64,000 nt of DNA from Enoplosus armatus (taxonomy: Eukaryota > Chordata > Actinopteri > Centrarchiformes > Enoplosidae), in NCBI RefSeq assembly GCF_043641665.1, contig NC_092196.1, positions 16,055,692 to 16,119,691 of the forward strand, in the 5' to 3' direction. The notes under the pieces are model-generated. The model searched no databases, was not told the origin of the DNA, and saw only the letters and a list, made by a program, of their open reading frames with translations. How positions within the stretch are numbered: the stretch's first letter is position 1; every line of letters begins with the position of its first letter. Both the position numbers and the translations under genes were made by a program. Below are positions 37,216-50,201 of this stretch, piece by piece.

Positions 37216-39760
37216 GACTTATGAAAGTTGGTCCAAGTCTAACAATGTAGAGCAGAGCCTGACAAACTGCATGTTAGATGTCCTAAAATGGCCACCGTAC
37301 AGAAAATAACACCTCTTTATTCACATAACAATGTGGCCTTTCGTCTGGCGCCGCCATCAATTTGTTACATTTGTTCACCCCTCTAGCGGATCTAAATGTA
37401 GTCTCCATTTTCCCAATTTCCATTCAATATCCCATCCTCCTTCCCCATTGCCTTCTCTCAGTGCTGCTATCTATGCTCCTTCTTGCCTTCCTTAGTAACC
37501 GTATCTATGCAGCAAGGTGTGGGCAGGGCCACAGGGGATTCTCTCTGATTGGCATAGAGGTTGGCATTTTTGATCCAGGAGCACATTTGACTGCGGACTA
37601 CAAAGTCCAGCGTTTTTTTCCTGGAACACACTAGTAAGCAAGTTAACTACGTCTCAGTGGCCTTTATTCTACGGAGCTGGCCATGAATAAGTCAGCACCC
37701 TACCGTGGGTTACCAGCCTAATGAGCTGGTTGCTGCTGGTTTGTATCGCACTCCAGTCAGACTTTTTCCCTGCAGTAGTACTGGCTAGACTAGCCCTTGG
37801 CTTTGCTCCCTCCTGCTGAACCTAGTCCAGGAGGCAAATGGTTCTGATTGGGAAGGATGGGTCTCATGGGTGAAGGGCTTAGATATCCCCATCACCCCAC
37901 TCACCGTCCTTCTCCTCACCGAGTGAATCTGGGTCAGACCTTGCGTGACGGACAGCCTGCCATTATCACCACTCAGACACACAAAAGGGAAAGGCCAAGA
38001 GCTGGAAAGTGCTGGGAGGGTGGAGAGGAGGGGTTGATTGAGAGGAAGAGGACGGAGTGCTTTCCTCCTGTTCGCCCTCTGGCACAGCAACAGGACTGGA
38101 CGTTCCCCCCATGGGGGGGTCTACCTCTGGTCCTGCCTCCCTTTGACACATTCACACTCACACTTTCCTGAAAGTGTAGGAGTACATGCAGACATGCACG
38201 CACATAATAAAATCACAGCTCTAAGCCAGGGGAGCCTGCAAGGCGATGAGTGTATGATGTCTCTTCTTTTGTGTCGGACTGTTGGAACCCGGTCTTCTTG
38301 GGGTTTAGTAAGTGCAGGCTCTCATTTGTCCAATTCTCACTCTAATAGCCTTGACTTGTAGTCATTCTGTGGTTCACTACATGGGCTGTCATCATCATGA
38401 TGTTAAGACGACAAGGGCACGCACCCCCACTCTATTTCTAGACTGTCAGCAGATGACAGGGGTTGCACTCAGACCTAGCCTTTCTGTTTCCCTCAATTCT
38501 TTCCCTCACCATTCACATCTTCATCCTTTTTTTAATTTCTCAAATCTGTCACTTTCACATTTACGAATTTTTCTTTTGATTCCTTCTCCTTCTCTTTTCA
38601 ACTACATTAAATGTCTCGTCTTTTACCCGGCCTCAATTTCCCTCGCTCAGTCATTATTAAGACTCGGCACACTCTGCATGATCCCTAATTTGTTCTGCCA
38701 GTGACTCTGATGTGCAGTCAGGTAGAAGTGACAAACAAAGCGAGCCTTTCTTGTGACCTGAAGAATTTGGAGATGATTGTACCTGCTTTAGTTCTCACGT
38801 AGACACACATTGTTGTTGTGTACTTCAATATTCTTGAGGAAGCCCTAATCACATGCATGAATCTCTTAGGTGTCAGCTCCATGGCAATAGCTTCTCTGCA
38901 GAAACCTTGGCATCAGATCTCCTGTTTGATAATCAGACAGGTGAGCGAGCCTATCAGGGTTCAGCAGAGTCCCACGGAGACCAATGGAGACAGATGAATC
39001 TCGGCACCAGATAGGATTAACCAGGATAGATAGCAGCATTTGATTGTAGTCCATTAAATCTGACTCGCTGAAGGTCTAGATGGCCAGAGGACGATGAACC
39101 TTGAAAGCTGCTAGAGATTTGCTCACGTTAAAGTGTCATGATAGCGGTAAGGTATGTAAACATGACCTTATTGCAACCTTATTCTGGTTTTATAGGGATT
39201 CGGCGTAAGAAAGTCTTTGTGCTCTCATTGTCCTCTTCAAACTGACAAAACATCCTAGAATCTTCTCTAAACGATGGTTAATGTCAAAGGTGTTATGGGG
39301 CCATGCTTTGGCCTTTATTATAAGCAGTGCAGAGACGACAGGAAATGAAGGAGAAAGGGATGCAACCAGGATCCCCAGCTGGACTTGGGGATGTTGCAGT
39401 CCATGCTGATCCTGTAAACATCAAACCTCACCATCTGTGATTGGTCAACGTGGGCAGCTTGTGTTTTCTTGTACATGTGTCCGATGGGGGACAGTAGAGC
39501 TTGCTGATGATTTTATATTTTGTGATCTAGTAAAATCATGAACAAAAGAACGTAAACACTTTAAACCTGAATTACTTCAGGTATATAAAGGAATGCACGA
39601 CACGGCCTGATGATGTTTTACATTTTGTGTCACTCGTCTTTGAACTCTAACAAACATGTTGAATGCATTTTCTTCCTCATAAAGCATTTGCAAAGCTTCT
39701 CAAACGTTTGAAACTTGCATGTATGTTACATTGGCACATTGTTGTGTTTCTTGACATGTT
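37216..39760. other. Non-coding or unresolved stretch with a GC-rich block
   Basis: 37860-38160 is GC-rich and has overlapping open frames on both strands. The rest is C/T-rich or ordinary sequence. No recognised protein. Confidence 0.35.
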
Positions 39761-39764
39761 ACTG

Positions 39765-39822
39765 CCACTTGTTGATCACTGGAATAGTTTGAAACCATTG
39801 GCTGGTATGTGTATTACATCAC
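39765..39822 (+). repeat. Short copy of a dispersed element also at 60.05 kb
   Basis: GTTACTGCCACTTG, GATCACTGGAATAGTTTGAA and ACCATTGGCTGGTATGTGTA align with 60056-60110. Confidence 0.55.
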
Positions 39823-40361
39823 ACGGATGCAATGATACGTGCGTCCTCGTGCACTAGTGCAAACAAAACAGGGACCCACACATAAAAACATTGATCCACA
39901 GGGAACCTCTCCAGTCCAGTCTTCACGCAGCCGGAACAAGAGAGTAACTTGACAGCAGTAGTTATAATAATATTTGGCTTTGGATTTTAAACCTAACAGT
40001 CCTATTGGTCTGCCAAATCCATGGAACAGCAGTGATGTTACAACAAAGATCACATAAACCTCTAAGGTCTCTTTCTCTGACTCTCTGCAGCCGTCAGACG
40101 CTGTAAAGGCTGCAGAGAAAAAGGCAGACATTTTTTCAGATTGTTGTGTTTTGGATTAGCCCATTTTGTTACAGAAAAAACTGCAGCATTGAAATCTGAA
40201 AAACTTTTTGTTAGTTCTTAATTGCAAGCTGCACTCTGCTGCAGTGAGGCTATGCAGATTTCTCTCCCAGATGGCTGTACTTTCAGCCAGACACCAGCTC
40301 AAGAGACAGACTCTCCGCCCACACTCATGGCTTTCTGTAACAGCAGACCTGACCTGCCAGT

Positions 40362-40362
<1 letters not shown>

Positions 40363-40407
<45 letters not shown>
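40363..40407 (+). repeat. (CA)22 microsatellite
   Basis: 45 bases of uninterrupted CA. Confidence 0.97.
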
Positions 40408-40409
<2 letters not shown>

Positions 40410-43400
40410 CATATATCAGTCAGAGATGCTGTATTAATGGTTTTGATGCTGTTTTTCAAAACTTTCAAATCTGCCCTTTTCTGACATTTGAAGGATCTCT
40501 ACCTAACAACAAGTCCTCCAAATAAAATAACAAAATATGTAGTTTGTCCATGCCCTTTAGAACGACACAAAGCGTTTTCTGATCTGAGTTTGGGATGAAG
40601 AGGTTTTGTGTGACAGACAAACCTCTGTAGTCTCGTGTAGTCACTTGTTAGCAACCACCTTTTGTAAGACCTGTGAAGCTTTAAAATTCACGAGCAAATT
40701 TGCAGAAACAGCTGATGCTGTTGTTCTTCTTGGGAGGATAGTCTCCTGCCCAAATGTGTATAATGAATGTGTGCAAAATACAAAAATGCTGAAGGAATGA
40801 TGAAGGACTGCATTAGTTTTAGTACTTTGGGCAGCTGGTTTCAGCACACCTGTAGTCAGTAGGGTTTAAGTTTGATGCTCAAGGGCACACCAGGTACCAT
40901 TATGCTACTACTTCCCAGGCCCATTATGGTACAATATGTTCAACACTATACCAGTGTTGACAGTTATTATTAAGCTGCTGAATGCTTTACAGCTAATTTA
41001 ATCATAGATCAGACTGTTGATTAAAATAACAAATTGGGCGTACAAGATTAAATTAATTCAAAAACATGTCTCATTTTACAGAAGCCAAATCAAACATTTA
41101 TGAACAATAACTACTTTGTTGCCATAGCCTATTCCAGTGTTATTTTCTTGCCTTGATATTAGACATATGTTTTAGTGAAACTGACTCATGCTTTGTAGAT
41201 ACACTGTTGTGGGTGTAATGATGGTTGACACAGAGCCAGGAATGAAGAGCCCAAATTAAATTTCATCAAGGGCCACCACAAGGCCCGGGGCTGCCCTGTT
41301 GAGCAGAGAGAGCCACCCTCCTGTAACCTCCATAAAACAGACATTTCTGCTCTCATAGACAAAATAGAATGAGACATACTTTTATATAAAGTACACAAGT
41401 GGTGGTTCGGTTTTATGCCCCTCTGTATTTTTTCCTGTTTCACCACCATTAGACATTTTCCCCCTTTATTATCTTGTCCTCTCCCTCCCCTTGTCCCCCC
41501 TGTGATAACCTCAATCCTCTCTCATATGGTACTCTACATTTTTACAGATACAGCAGCTCATTACCGCTGATATTTTAACTTGCCGTTTGATACAGATGTC
41601 TCTAACTGCAGCAAATTACATAGCCAATTAGTGGATTCATTACTGATACAGTCTCTTTCTCTGCTCACAGATCATCCAAGTCATCAACATCTGCACGGAC
41701 AAAGACTGAACAGAAACTTCACTTTTACAATGTAAAACTGTCTTCTGATGCTTTTATTGTCAGCAGAGCCTTGTTTTTTCTTTTCTTACAAGGACGTCTG
41801 GATTTGCACTGATAAGGTTGAGTAGAACAGTTAAAAAGCTGCTTGCTGAAGCCGGAAAGCCTCTTAAATAGGAAGCGCTCATAATTTGCCACTCTGGAAA
41901 TATTAATACTATAATGCAGCACATCAATAACAGGGTGTAGGCTAAAGCAAGGATGAATGTGTTTAAGTATGACATTATAAAGAGCAGGAGACGTGGATGG
42001 AGGATAACGTAAAAGGACAGATACAGTATGGAGGAGCAAGTGCAAGTGAAGGTACAGCATTAGTGTGTATTTTTGCTGTGCTATTTCGCCCCCCGCCTGA
42101 GTAGTTAAAATTCCTGTCGTCATAGCAGCGGTTTGATGTAGTGGTCCTCTCCTGAATGTGATGGCTGCCAGAGTATAGGGCAGAATGTTAAGATCCAGAG
42201 TACCACAAATTAACAGCTGAAAAGAGGGAGTGACAGAGTGTAGCCGTGACGGTGATGGAGCCCACAGTGCAGTACGGCGTAGCCAATAGCCGATCGATAT
42301 GTCACATAGTCCTGTCCAGTTTCCCGTTGAAAGAGCCGGCCTACTCCCTTTGGATCTCCTTCAGACCTGACTGAGTCTTTGTGTTCTCCAGTGTTGAATG
42401 CTAATTCGACCACTTTGCCGGGGGCCCATGTGCGCTCTCTAACAGTCTCTAAAAAGCTGCTTAGGACGTCACAGAGCGCTGCGCTCCATGTTTTTTTCTC
42501 TCCTAACCTCATTGATGCTAATTTGGATGAGACTGTTTTTAGTCCTTTGTGCAACAAAATCTACATAATTAATAAACTTTAATGCATCTTTGGGGTTTTG
42601 TGCAGGATTTGTGACAAAAACTGCAACGTAAACTGCAACGAGAAGCTTTCTCTCATATGTGCTATGATAATAATAATAATACATTTCACTGAGATTGTAC
42701 CTTATATGATTACATGTAACAAATACACTTGATTGATTGACTTGATTGATAGAAAACACAATTACTGCTCCAGCTGGGCGACTATCCCCTATTCAAGGAT
42801 TTAGTTGTTTTTGAAGGGTGAAGACTGCCCTCCGCCTCGTCACAGAGCTGGGCGGTCATCAGGGACGGAGGATTGATGGATAGACCTTGAGAGGCCAGCC
42901 TCACAGAACTGCTGACGTATACAGCAACATGATTAATGTAAAGCCCTGTCTATATTTGGAAGCCTATGTAACAATTGAGTTCTTGTATAACATTTGGGTA
43001 TATAAGGTTCCTTTTTCTTTATACAGCATATTGCTCATTTTGGTTCAAAGAATAACATCCAGGAATGTAGTAGTGTTTGTTTTACAGTTTAAAAATCGAC
43101 AAACACTGATCAATCAAACAAAAGTCTGTGAAAATTGTCTTTTTAAAATGCCATTTTCTGTTGCAAACACAGTTTAACAGTTTGTTTTTCACTTACTTAG
43201 AGCGACTCTGGTGCATAATCAGCAGTTCATTTGTATGAGTGGAATACTTTTTTCATTCCTTTATTGTAAAATGTGCTGATAGTGACGAGCCCTCCTGCAA
43301 CAGGATACTTGGAACACATTTTGGTTGTGTGGAGACATAAAAAGGGAATTTTTGGTGAAATTTGGTAAAACCTGAGCCTTCATATCAAGCACAGTATATA

Positions 43401-46400
43401 TGAGATATGAGATATTGTTTTGTGTGTCAGTGTAGGATTAGTTAACTATTCTCTCTGCTAGCTGGTCTCTACAGGGAGACTCTAAGGATGCATTCAGGAT
43501 CAAATAATGTGCTTTGGGTGTTTATAAATGGTATTAGCACATTGTGTTTTTCCAAATCTCATAACAGCTGCTGTTTGCTTGCCTCTTAAAGAATGGTTCA
43601 TGGGGCTAGGAAATGCTAACAAACAAAAACCAGGACCTTTTTACCCGTGGCTTAGTATAAGAGCGAGCAATAACAAGCAGCATTCGAACGTCTTCCTCTG
43701 TTTGCTTTGGTGTGTGCTGTTGCAGAAGCCCTTAGTTAAGTGAGAGGAAAAGCTGTCGGGAATTTCCCTCAGTGAGAGCAGAATAAACAGACAGCACTGT
43801 GATTCACTTGCGGTCTTACATTGTTGCATTTTAAAAAGCTAACATCCCAACATGGCTCTGCTGTCTGTTTTGAATTCCTGGTGGACTGATCACATTTAAT
43901 GTTAATGTTACTCTGCAGCGCCAACTCTTCACAGATAGAGAAACTCACCCACACAGCGACGAACACTGACTGACGCACATTCAACACCCAGTCTGGAAAA
44001 ATCAGAAATACAAAAGGTTTAAAAAGTTGGCCTCATCACAGCCTCTCAGTGTGGCTGACTCATTGATGCCACGTCTGACTTGGGTTGTTTGTCACGAGGT
44101 GCAGCAGCCGGGGCTGTGGGGCTCCTGATCACATAAAACTGAGTTATAGCACCCCCAATAACATTGGATTACTGCAGTGTGGGCCACAGTACAGTCAACA
44201 ACACCTCTGAGGGATCCTCTGAGAGGTACTGAGGGAAGGAGGGTAGATACAAAACCTAGATGCTGTCAGGGATGAGGAGAGATAAAAAACAGATTAGTGG
44301 AAAATCTAGAAGAGGGACAAAGTCATTGAGAGAATGGGATACCAGAAACAAAAGAAGTAAGTACTGAGGAGTCCTCGGCTTAAGAGCGTAGCAGAGTGTA
44401 AAGGGCCATACCCAAGGCAATAATAATGGTGTTTTGTGTGTGTGGATAGTTGGGGCTATGTGTGAAAATCTCAGCGAAGGTTGTTCAGGGTCACTGATGT
44501 TCATTCTCGTGGTCTGCCTCCAGTTGAGGATCAAAAGAGGGCAAAACACATTTTGAGTTTCTTCTGTTTTCATGCACTGCCTTCACTCTATGTCAGCTCA
44601 CCCAGAGATGGATGGAGCTGCAGTGTCGTTGACTAACAGGGTGCAGACCTAAGGTCAGGCATTTTGACTGCTATTGTGGAGAATAGTACAACACAAAGGT
44701 GTAAGTTTTTGCTTTGCAACTTCTTATAAGGAAGTAGGAAAAACTATTTGCCTTTGTCATTTGTCTCAGCACAGGCCACTCTGTCTCCACGACTCACATC
44801 CATTGTGAGTGCGTCAGTGAGATTACCTAAACGATACTCAAGTGTCCCTAAATGAGGCAATCTGGACAGCCCTGCCTATCCTTTACTGTTAGCGTCACGA
44901 TTAGCTTGCAGCCATTTACTCAGCAAATCCATCCATCCTCTCTCTCTTGGCTCTCTTTCCCCTTGCACTTCTGTCAAGCTCTTCTTCCATTTTGTCAGTG
45001 TCTGCGTTTTCTAAGACCAGTTCTTATCGGCTCAATATTTTCTTCTGGCTTCCTCTTATCTGTGGCGTGGCTCGGCCCTGCGGGTTCGAGAGTTGTCCTG
45101 TGCGGCCAAGGCGGGGTATAATGAGACAGGTGCTTCTTCCTCAGCCTCCCTCTCACACAGAGATACAAGCTTTATCCCTCTTCCACCAACTCTGTATTTC
45201 TGTGTGGGACAAATTGTTTATGTGCGGTGTCAAAATAAGATCTGGCCCAAAAGGTCACACTTGTTTTTGCTGTGTTGTCATTACAATCTCTCTCACTCCC
45301 TCTCTGTCTCATCTCAGGATGCCCCACTTGAAGACAGTAGCTTTTGAGGTTGTTGAACTGGAACAAGGCAGCGTTAATTAGCTGCAGTGTGAGAGCAATT
45401 CTAGGCAGCAGGCTGGTCTCCGCTCACTTAGCCCATAGCGAGTGTAGACACCAATCACCCTCACCCACTCCCGATAGGTAATTCATCTCATCTTTGCCTC
45501 CACTGACCAGCCTACAGACGCTGCCTTCAATCTGCCCCCGATATCTGGAATTCAGACTCTGTCCCACTGGCAGTTTAGTCTGAATCTCACAGTTTGTGAA
45601 CAGTCAGAAGATAATTTGTACAACAAAAGGAAGAAAATAATGTGCACATTCATTTAGGGTAGGGCAATATTACATTGTCATGAAACAATATAGACTTGTC
45701 TACAGTAGATTTTGCCACACCATTGATACTGTAGTAGCTGTCCCTTAATTGTCCCTTGGTGTCTTAAACCATTGTGGGATGTTGCAATGTTGCAAATGAA
45801 TGAGCAGGACTGCTTAATGGAAATATTGGAGCTTTTAGATATTGAATTTTTACAAACATATGATGAAGCACCTTTATTTGTCAGGTATTTAATTCACTTT
45901 AATTCATCTCCATCTGGTTATTTTATCCATAAACAGATTCTCAGTTGATTTTATAGAAATTTTACTATCGTATAGCACACTATATAACATTATATCAGTC
46001 TGAAATTATATACAACATACGTGACAGAGGATTTTATTTGTATTGCTCACTCCTACTTGCATTGCTAGAAAGAAAATGAGAGATAAAATACGTGATGTGA
46101 GAGCATAGAATAACAAGCAAACCCTTTGAGGGTAGTCGAAGATGGGCGTTTGTTTTTAACTTATTTGAGGACCGTACAGATGGTCGCACTTGCTCATCTA
46201 TGCTCACTGGTTCCTGGTTCTTGAGCATTGAATGATTAAAAGTGAGCCATTGAGTAGTTTTTGTCCTGTTCTTTCTGTCTTTACCCCTGAGTAGTCACCA
46301 GCTACAGCTACACTCCTGTAGAAATGGGGGTTCATACTGTAAATATACCTTTGAGTACTGTATAGCTTTAGAGGGGAGGATGCACAGGTTTGCCAAAGTA

Positions 46401-46440
46401 TCCTCCTTCCTTATACATTAAAAATCTTACAGCATCTTCC
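40408..46440. other. Non-coding stretch, no gene supported
   Basis: No recognisable domain. The longest open frame (44947-45381, +, 144 codons from a non-ATG start) has a T/C-rich origin and resembles no family. A good acceptor at 41669-41670 opens to a 12-residue tail and stop only. Confidence 0.4.
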
Positions 46441-46870
46441 AGGACAAAAACACTTTGAGGCAGAGAGGAAATGTAAGAGGAAAAGGTGTCAAGCAGAAGC
46501 AAGATGGTGGGGAAGAAAACAATTGGAGAGAGATAGATAGAAATGGAAAAGATGCAGGACTGTGATAAGCGATGCTGTGGTTAAGAGCTGAAACATAGTA
46601 AGCATCGGGAGGAAGGCGGGTGGGACAGAGGGAGGGAGAAAGGGAGGTGGAGGGACGGTGGAAAGGGCGGAGAGCTGAATAAACATCGGGATGATTGAGT
46701 GTGATGGAGAGAGGCGGAGACAGAGCCTGTTTTCCAGATGCCTCGCTCTAAAGATAAAGGGAAAGAAGGAGCAGTGGTCCTCTCCAGGGAAACGCTCACA
46801 GGAAGGAGAAGAGGAAGTGGGGAATAGGAAGAGGGGGCAAACAAGGGGCAAGTAGACTTCTCCGAGTAAT
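46441..46870. repeat. Purine-rich block (GA-rich on +)
   Basis: About 430 bases dominated by A and G on the + strand (AGGGAGGGAGAAAGGGAGG type). Because the complement has few A/G-containing stop codons, it yields two long reverse open frames rich in Ser, Leu and Pro (164 and 125 codons), which I treat as compositional artefacts. Confidence 0.7.
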
Positions 46871-48585
46871 ACAAGCAGCCAAGAGCAGGACTGGGTGTTA
46901 ACAACCTGGGTGCTGCAAAGAGATGGACAATATATTGTACCCTTTGTTCCATAACCAATTATGGGCTGTAATGGCCAAATCATTTATTTGCTGATAGAGC
47001 ATAATTGCACGTCAGAGGGTTTGACTAGTGGTAACTGAGCTAATAAATCTCAGATGATTTAATGCAACCACACAAGCACGCACACACACAGCCACACACA
47101 GTCACAGTGCATCATTTAGTGTACACAAAAAGAAGGGAGTGTTATCCTATCTGCTTGCTGAATCACAATTCCCTCTCTACTGGAACATTAAGTAAACCAG
47201 CAGAGATGCTAATGCAATTACGGCGCGCTTGCTCTGTACACAAATCAGAATAATTAAAAGGTCAAAGAGGACACAGTAAGCCATTAATATCTCATCTGTA
47301 TGTATTTGTAGGTGCTAAATTGCTTGGTGGGTAGAGAGTTGTTTTTCAAAGGTAGAAGATACGCTTTTTTGTTTGCTTGTTTTTTTACGTGTCCTTGTGA
47401 GGCATGAGCTCACTGCGTTACCTTAACAATGCGCTTCCTGTGTGTCACTACAACCCAGGCACAAACATACATAATGTGCACACCAACACACATACACAGT
47501 TAATGCTTAAAAGGGGTGTGTGTGTGTATGTGTGTGTCTGCACGTGTGTGAACTCTGTGGGGAGTAAAGCTGCGTGTTCAGCAGTTGTCAAGCCCTATGT
47601 GGCCATTGTTAACCTTGTACCGCTCAGCAGGTGTAGCTCTGCATAGTGCAAGATATCTGTGGGTGTCATCCGCTGCTCTTCAGTCTCCTGTACAGTGAAA
47701 GTGGTGGCTGGGCCTTTGTCTCACGGTCACACACACTCAGTCACACTGCAGCTAATGACATTTTTTTGATAACTGTGAAAAAATGCGTTATAATTGTTCA
47801 AAGGAAGGAGTGTGTTCTCCATTCCACATTAAAGTGAAGTTTTTTGTTAATTGCACTGAACATCAATTTGAATATTATATGAGATATTATATGAAGATTT
47901 TGAAATATTAGATCTCATAAATGTGTAAAAGTGTGATTCTGATTTCAACCACATCACAGAGCACACTGACCTAACAAAAAGCACAGATTGGCAAACACAC
48001 AGCTGAGCATGTGTGAACTTAGCCTTACACAGAGACACACACACACAAAGCACATTCTCTCTCACTGCAGAGACGCATTCCTTGCAATGCTTTCTGTTGG
48101 GGGTCTTCACCTTGAGGGCTGCCTTGACCTCTCCCTGCTTTTAATGAAGGCCTCTCAGTTGCAGATCTGGACTGAATCTAACATGTTAATTAAACATCAT
48201 CTCTATCTCAGAGGAGCAGAAGGCAAAGTCTTCGCCTTCATGCACCTCTACATTTTACCGTGGTTGTTGGTCAGTTTGGTTTCTGAGCTTTGCTGAGTAT
48301 TGACATGGACCTAATCTCAGGCCCACTGGTGTTAATTACCGCACCATTCCTCTTGCCTCCCCAGCCTGTGATTGGCTATCTTTATCTGAGCGAGGAAGCA
48401 CCCTGGGGGCCGTGTGTGTATACACACCGCTTTGATGGGGCTCTTTTTATTAGAGCAGATCGAGATCCAGAGATTGACGATCTTTACTATTCCTGTGGGC
48501 TGCATGGAGTCGGCTCTGCTGGAATAGATTTGGTAGAGGGATGAAATTAAATTTAAAGAGTCTTTCTCAGGTTACGTCGAGAGAA
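46871..48585. other. Non-coding stretch, no gene supported
   Basis: Imperfect CA and TG tracts at 47070-47105 and 47515-47555. The open frame at 48290-48544 is noted among rejected items. Confidence 0.4.
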
Positions 48586-48589
48586 GAGA

Positions 48590-48740
48590 GTAAGTATGTG
48601 GGGAGGGAGAAGTGGAGGCAGATGGTGGAGAAAGGGGGGGGGGAAGGGATGGATGAAGATGAGCGGAGGACGGGAGGAAGCGGGCAGGGAGCGGAGGTGT
48701 TGCCCGGGTGACAGGAGAGAAGGATGAAGTGGGACATGCC
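48590..48740. repeat. Purine-rich block
   Basis: GA/GGA-rich sequence with a G9 run near 48635. Gives Ser/Pro-rich reverse frames by composition. Confidence 0.65.
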
Positions 48741-48794
48741 AGTGGAGCGTCAGTAATCTGCTGCTCTGGCTGGCTGACATGACAGTCAAACACG

Positions 48795-48795
48795 C

Positions 48796-48827
<32 letters not shown>
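48795..48827 (+). repeat. (CA)n microsatellite
   Basis: CA repeats with two CG interruptions on the left. Confidence 0.93.
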
Positions 48828-49053
48828 GCTCAATCCATGGCCCCCAGCACACAACCAGTGTACACAGGTCCACAGTCAGTGGCCAGTCTGCAAGGTGTTT
48901 TAAGGCCACAGCGAGCCATGTTTTTTCGTGCTGCCCTGCTAGCTTGGCACGACCACTCAGATGGACATAATGAGGGAAATGGAGAGAGAGGAGCGAGCAA
49001 GAGAGACAGCCAGGGACACACAATCAGAAAGAGAAAAAAGAGACTGGCAGCCT

Positions 49054-49055
<2 letters not shown>

Positions 49056-49086
<31 letters not shown>
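49056..49086 (+). repeat. (CT)15 microsatellite and C/T-rich flank
   Basis: 31 bases of CT, followed by C/T-rich sequence to about 49165. Confidence 0.95.
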
Positions 49087-49090
<4 letters not shown>

Positions 49091-49169
49091 GCTGTGTTTC
49101 TTCCCTTACTCCTCCTCTCTCCCACCTCTTTCACAATCCTTTTGTCCCTCCCTGCCTTCCCTCTCTTTG

Positions 49170-50133
49170 ATTTTTTTTTTTACACAATATTCCGCCTAAG
49201 CCAGTGTCCCAGTGAGGTGGCAACGACTGGGGGATAAATGAGGAGATGGGTGGAGGGATGGAATGACCCAGACGAAAAAAGAGAGTGAGGGATAGAGGGC
49301 TGAAAGGAGCACGGATGGAGAATGCTGGGAAACCCTCAGGTGGGCGCTTGGAGTGGTCCCCTCTCCCCTCTTCCCCCCTTTTGTATGTCCCAGTCCTGTT
49401 TGTTTTTTGTCTTTTCTCCTTTCCCCCTCTCACTTGGTTGGTGTATTTGCTTGAATGGTGTTTAATCTTGATAACCTGCAGCACTGAGGGACTCTCTGTA
49501 TGTGTGTGACAGTGTGTTTTGTGTATTTGCGGTTGTTGTCATGAGAGTCACGTAGCTCTGCTGTCTGCTTCTGCCTGCCTCCTGTATGTTCAAAGGCTGT
49601 GGAGCTTGCTGGCTCCTCCAGGAGTCAAGCTGCTGCGGCTGCCGCTGCCTCATTCATGACAAGCTTCTTCACAAACTCTGTCATGGCTTCCCCGTGCGTC
49701 CTTTGGGACTTTTTAAGTCATTTGTAACCAGTCAGTTTTAGTTCATTTGATTTCTATTGTTGCTTCTTTTGCTGCCACGCTGATTCATATTTGCATGTTT
49801 GCAGGAGCAAATTTCTTTTTGCTGCTGTTGAAGCTTATTTGGATTTACTGTTTTGCTTCTTTGTGAGGGCTCCTGCTATCCCCTTTATATCAAACACATC
49901 TGTTTCCAAGGAGATGTCAGCATGGCAAAATAAAAGTCCTCAGTCATTCAGTGTTGCCACTCCCTTTTCCAACTATGCTTCATTTTCATCTCCCTGTCCC
50001 TCTGCTGTCTGCTCACATTTAGTGACAGACTCTGATCTGGGGGAACTAGTTGGATGATGTTAGCAGGACAGCTGGGCCAGCTAGACTGGTTATTCTTCAT
50101 AATTATACCACTCTAATGACCTCAGTGACAGCA

Positions 50134-50138
<5 letters not shown>
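49170..50138. other. Non-coding stretch, no gene supported
   Basis: Ordinary sequence with a T-run at 49171-49181. No recognisable coding signal. Confidence 0.4.

Positions 50139-50201
<63 letters not shown>
50139..50201 (+). repeat. (GT)31 microsatellite, longest in the window
   Basis: About 63 bases of uninterrupted GT. Confidence 0.97.

Noticed and set aside
41671..41709. Possible terminal exon IIQVINICTDKD-stop after acceptor TCTGCTCACAG
   Set aside because: The acceptor is good but only 12 residues precede the stop. There is no upstream exon with a matching frame and no nearby poly(A) signal of conviction.
45083..45089. tRNA B-box-like GGTTCGA
   Set aside because: No matching A box at the right distance and the flanking bases do not form acceptor or T stems.
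44947..45381. 144-codon open frame, with an acceptor-like TCTCATCTCAG near its end
   Set aside because: Non-ATG start and T/C-rich composition. After the acceptor the frame closes within about 20 codons, and nothing resembles a known protein.
46489..46983. 164-codon reverse open frame
   Set aside because: Lies on the complement of a purine-rich block. Ser/Leu/Pro/Phe-rich output is what C/T-rich DNA gives in any frame, and a second frame over the same DNA is also open.
48290..48544. 85-codon frame with a good internal acceptor (CTTGCCTCCCCAG)
   Set aside because: The peptide looks fairly protein-like, but no adequate donor follows, no family is recognised, and a frame of this length is expected by chance in 64 kb.
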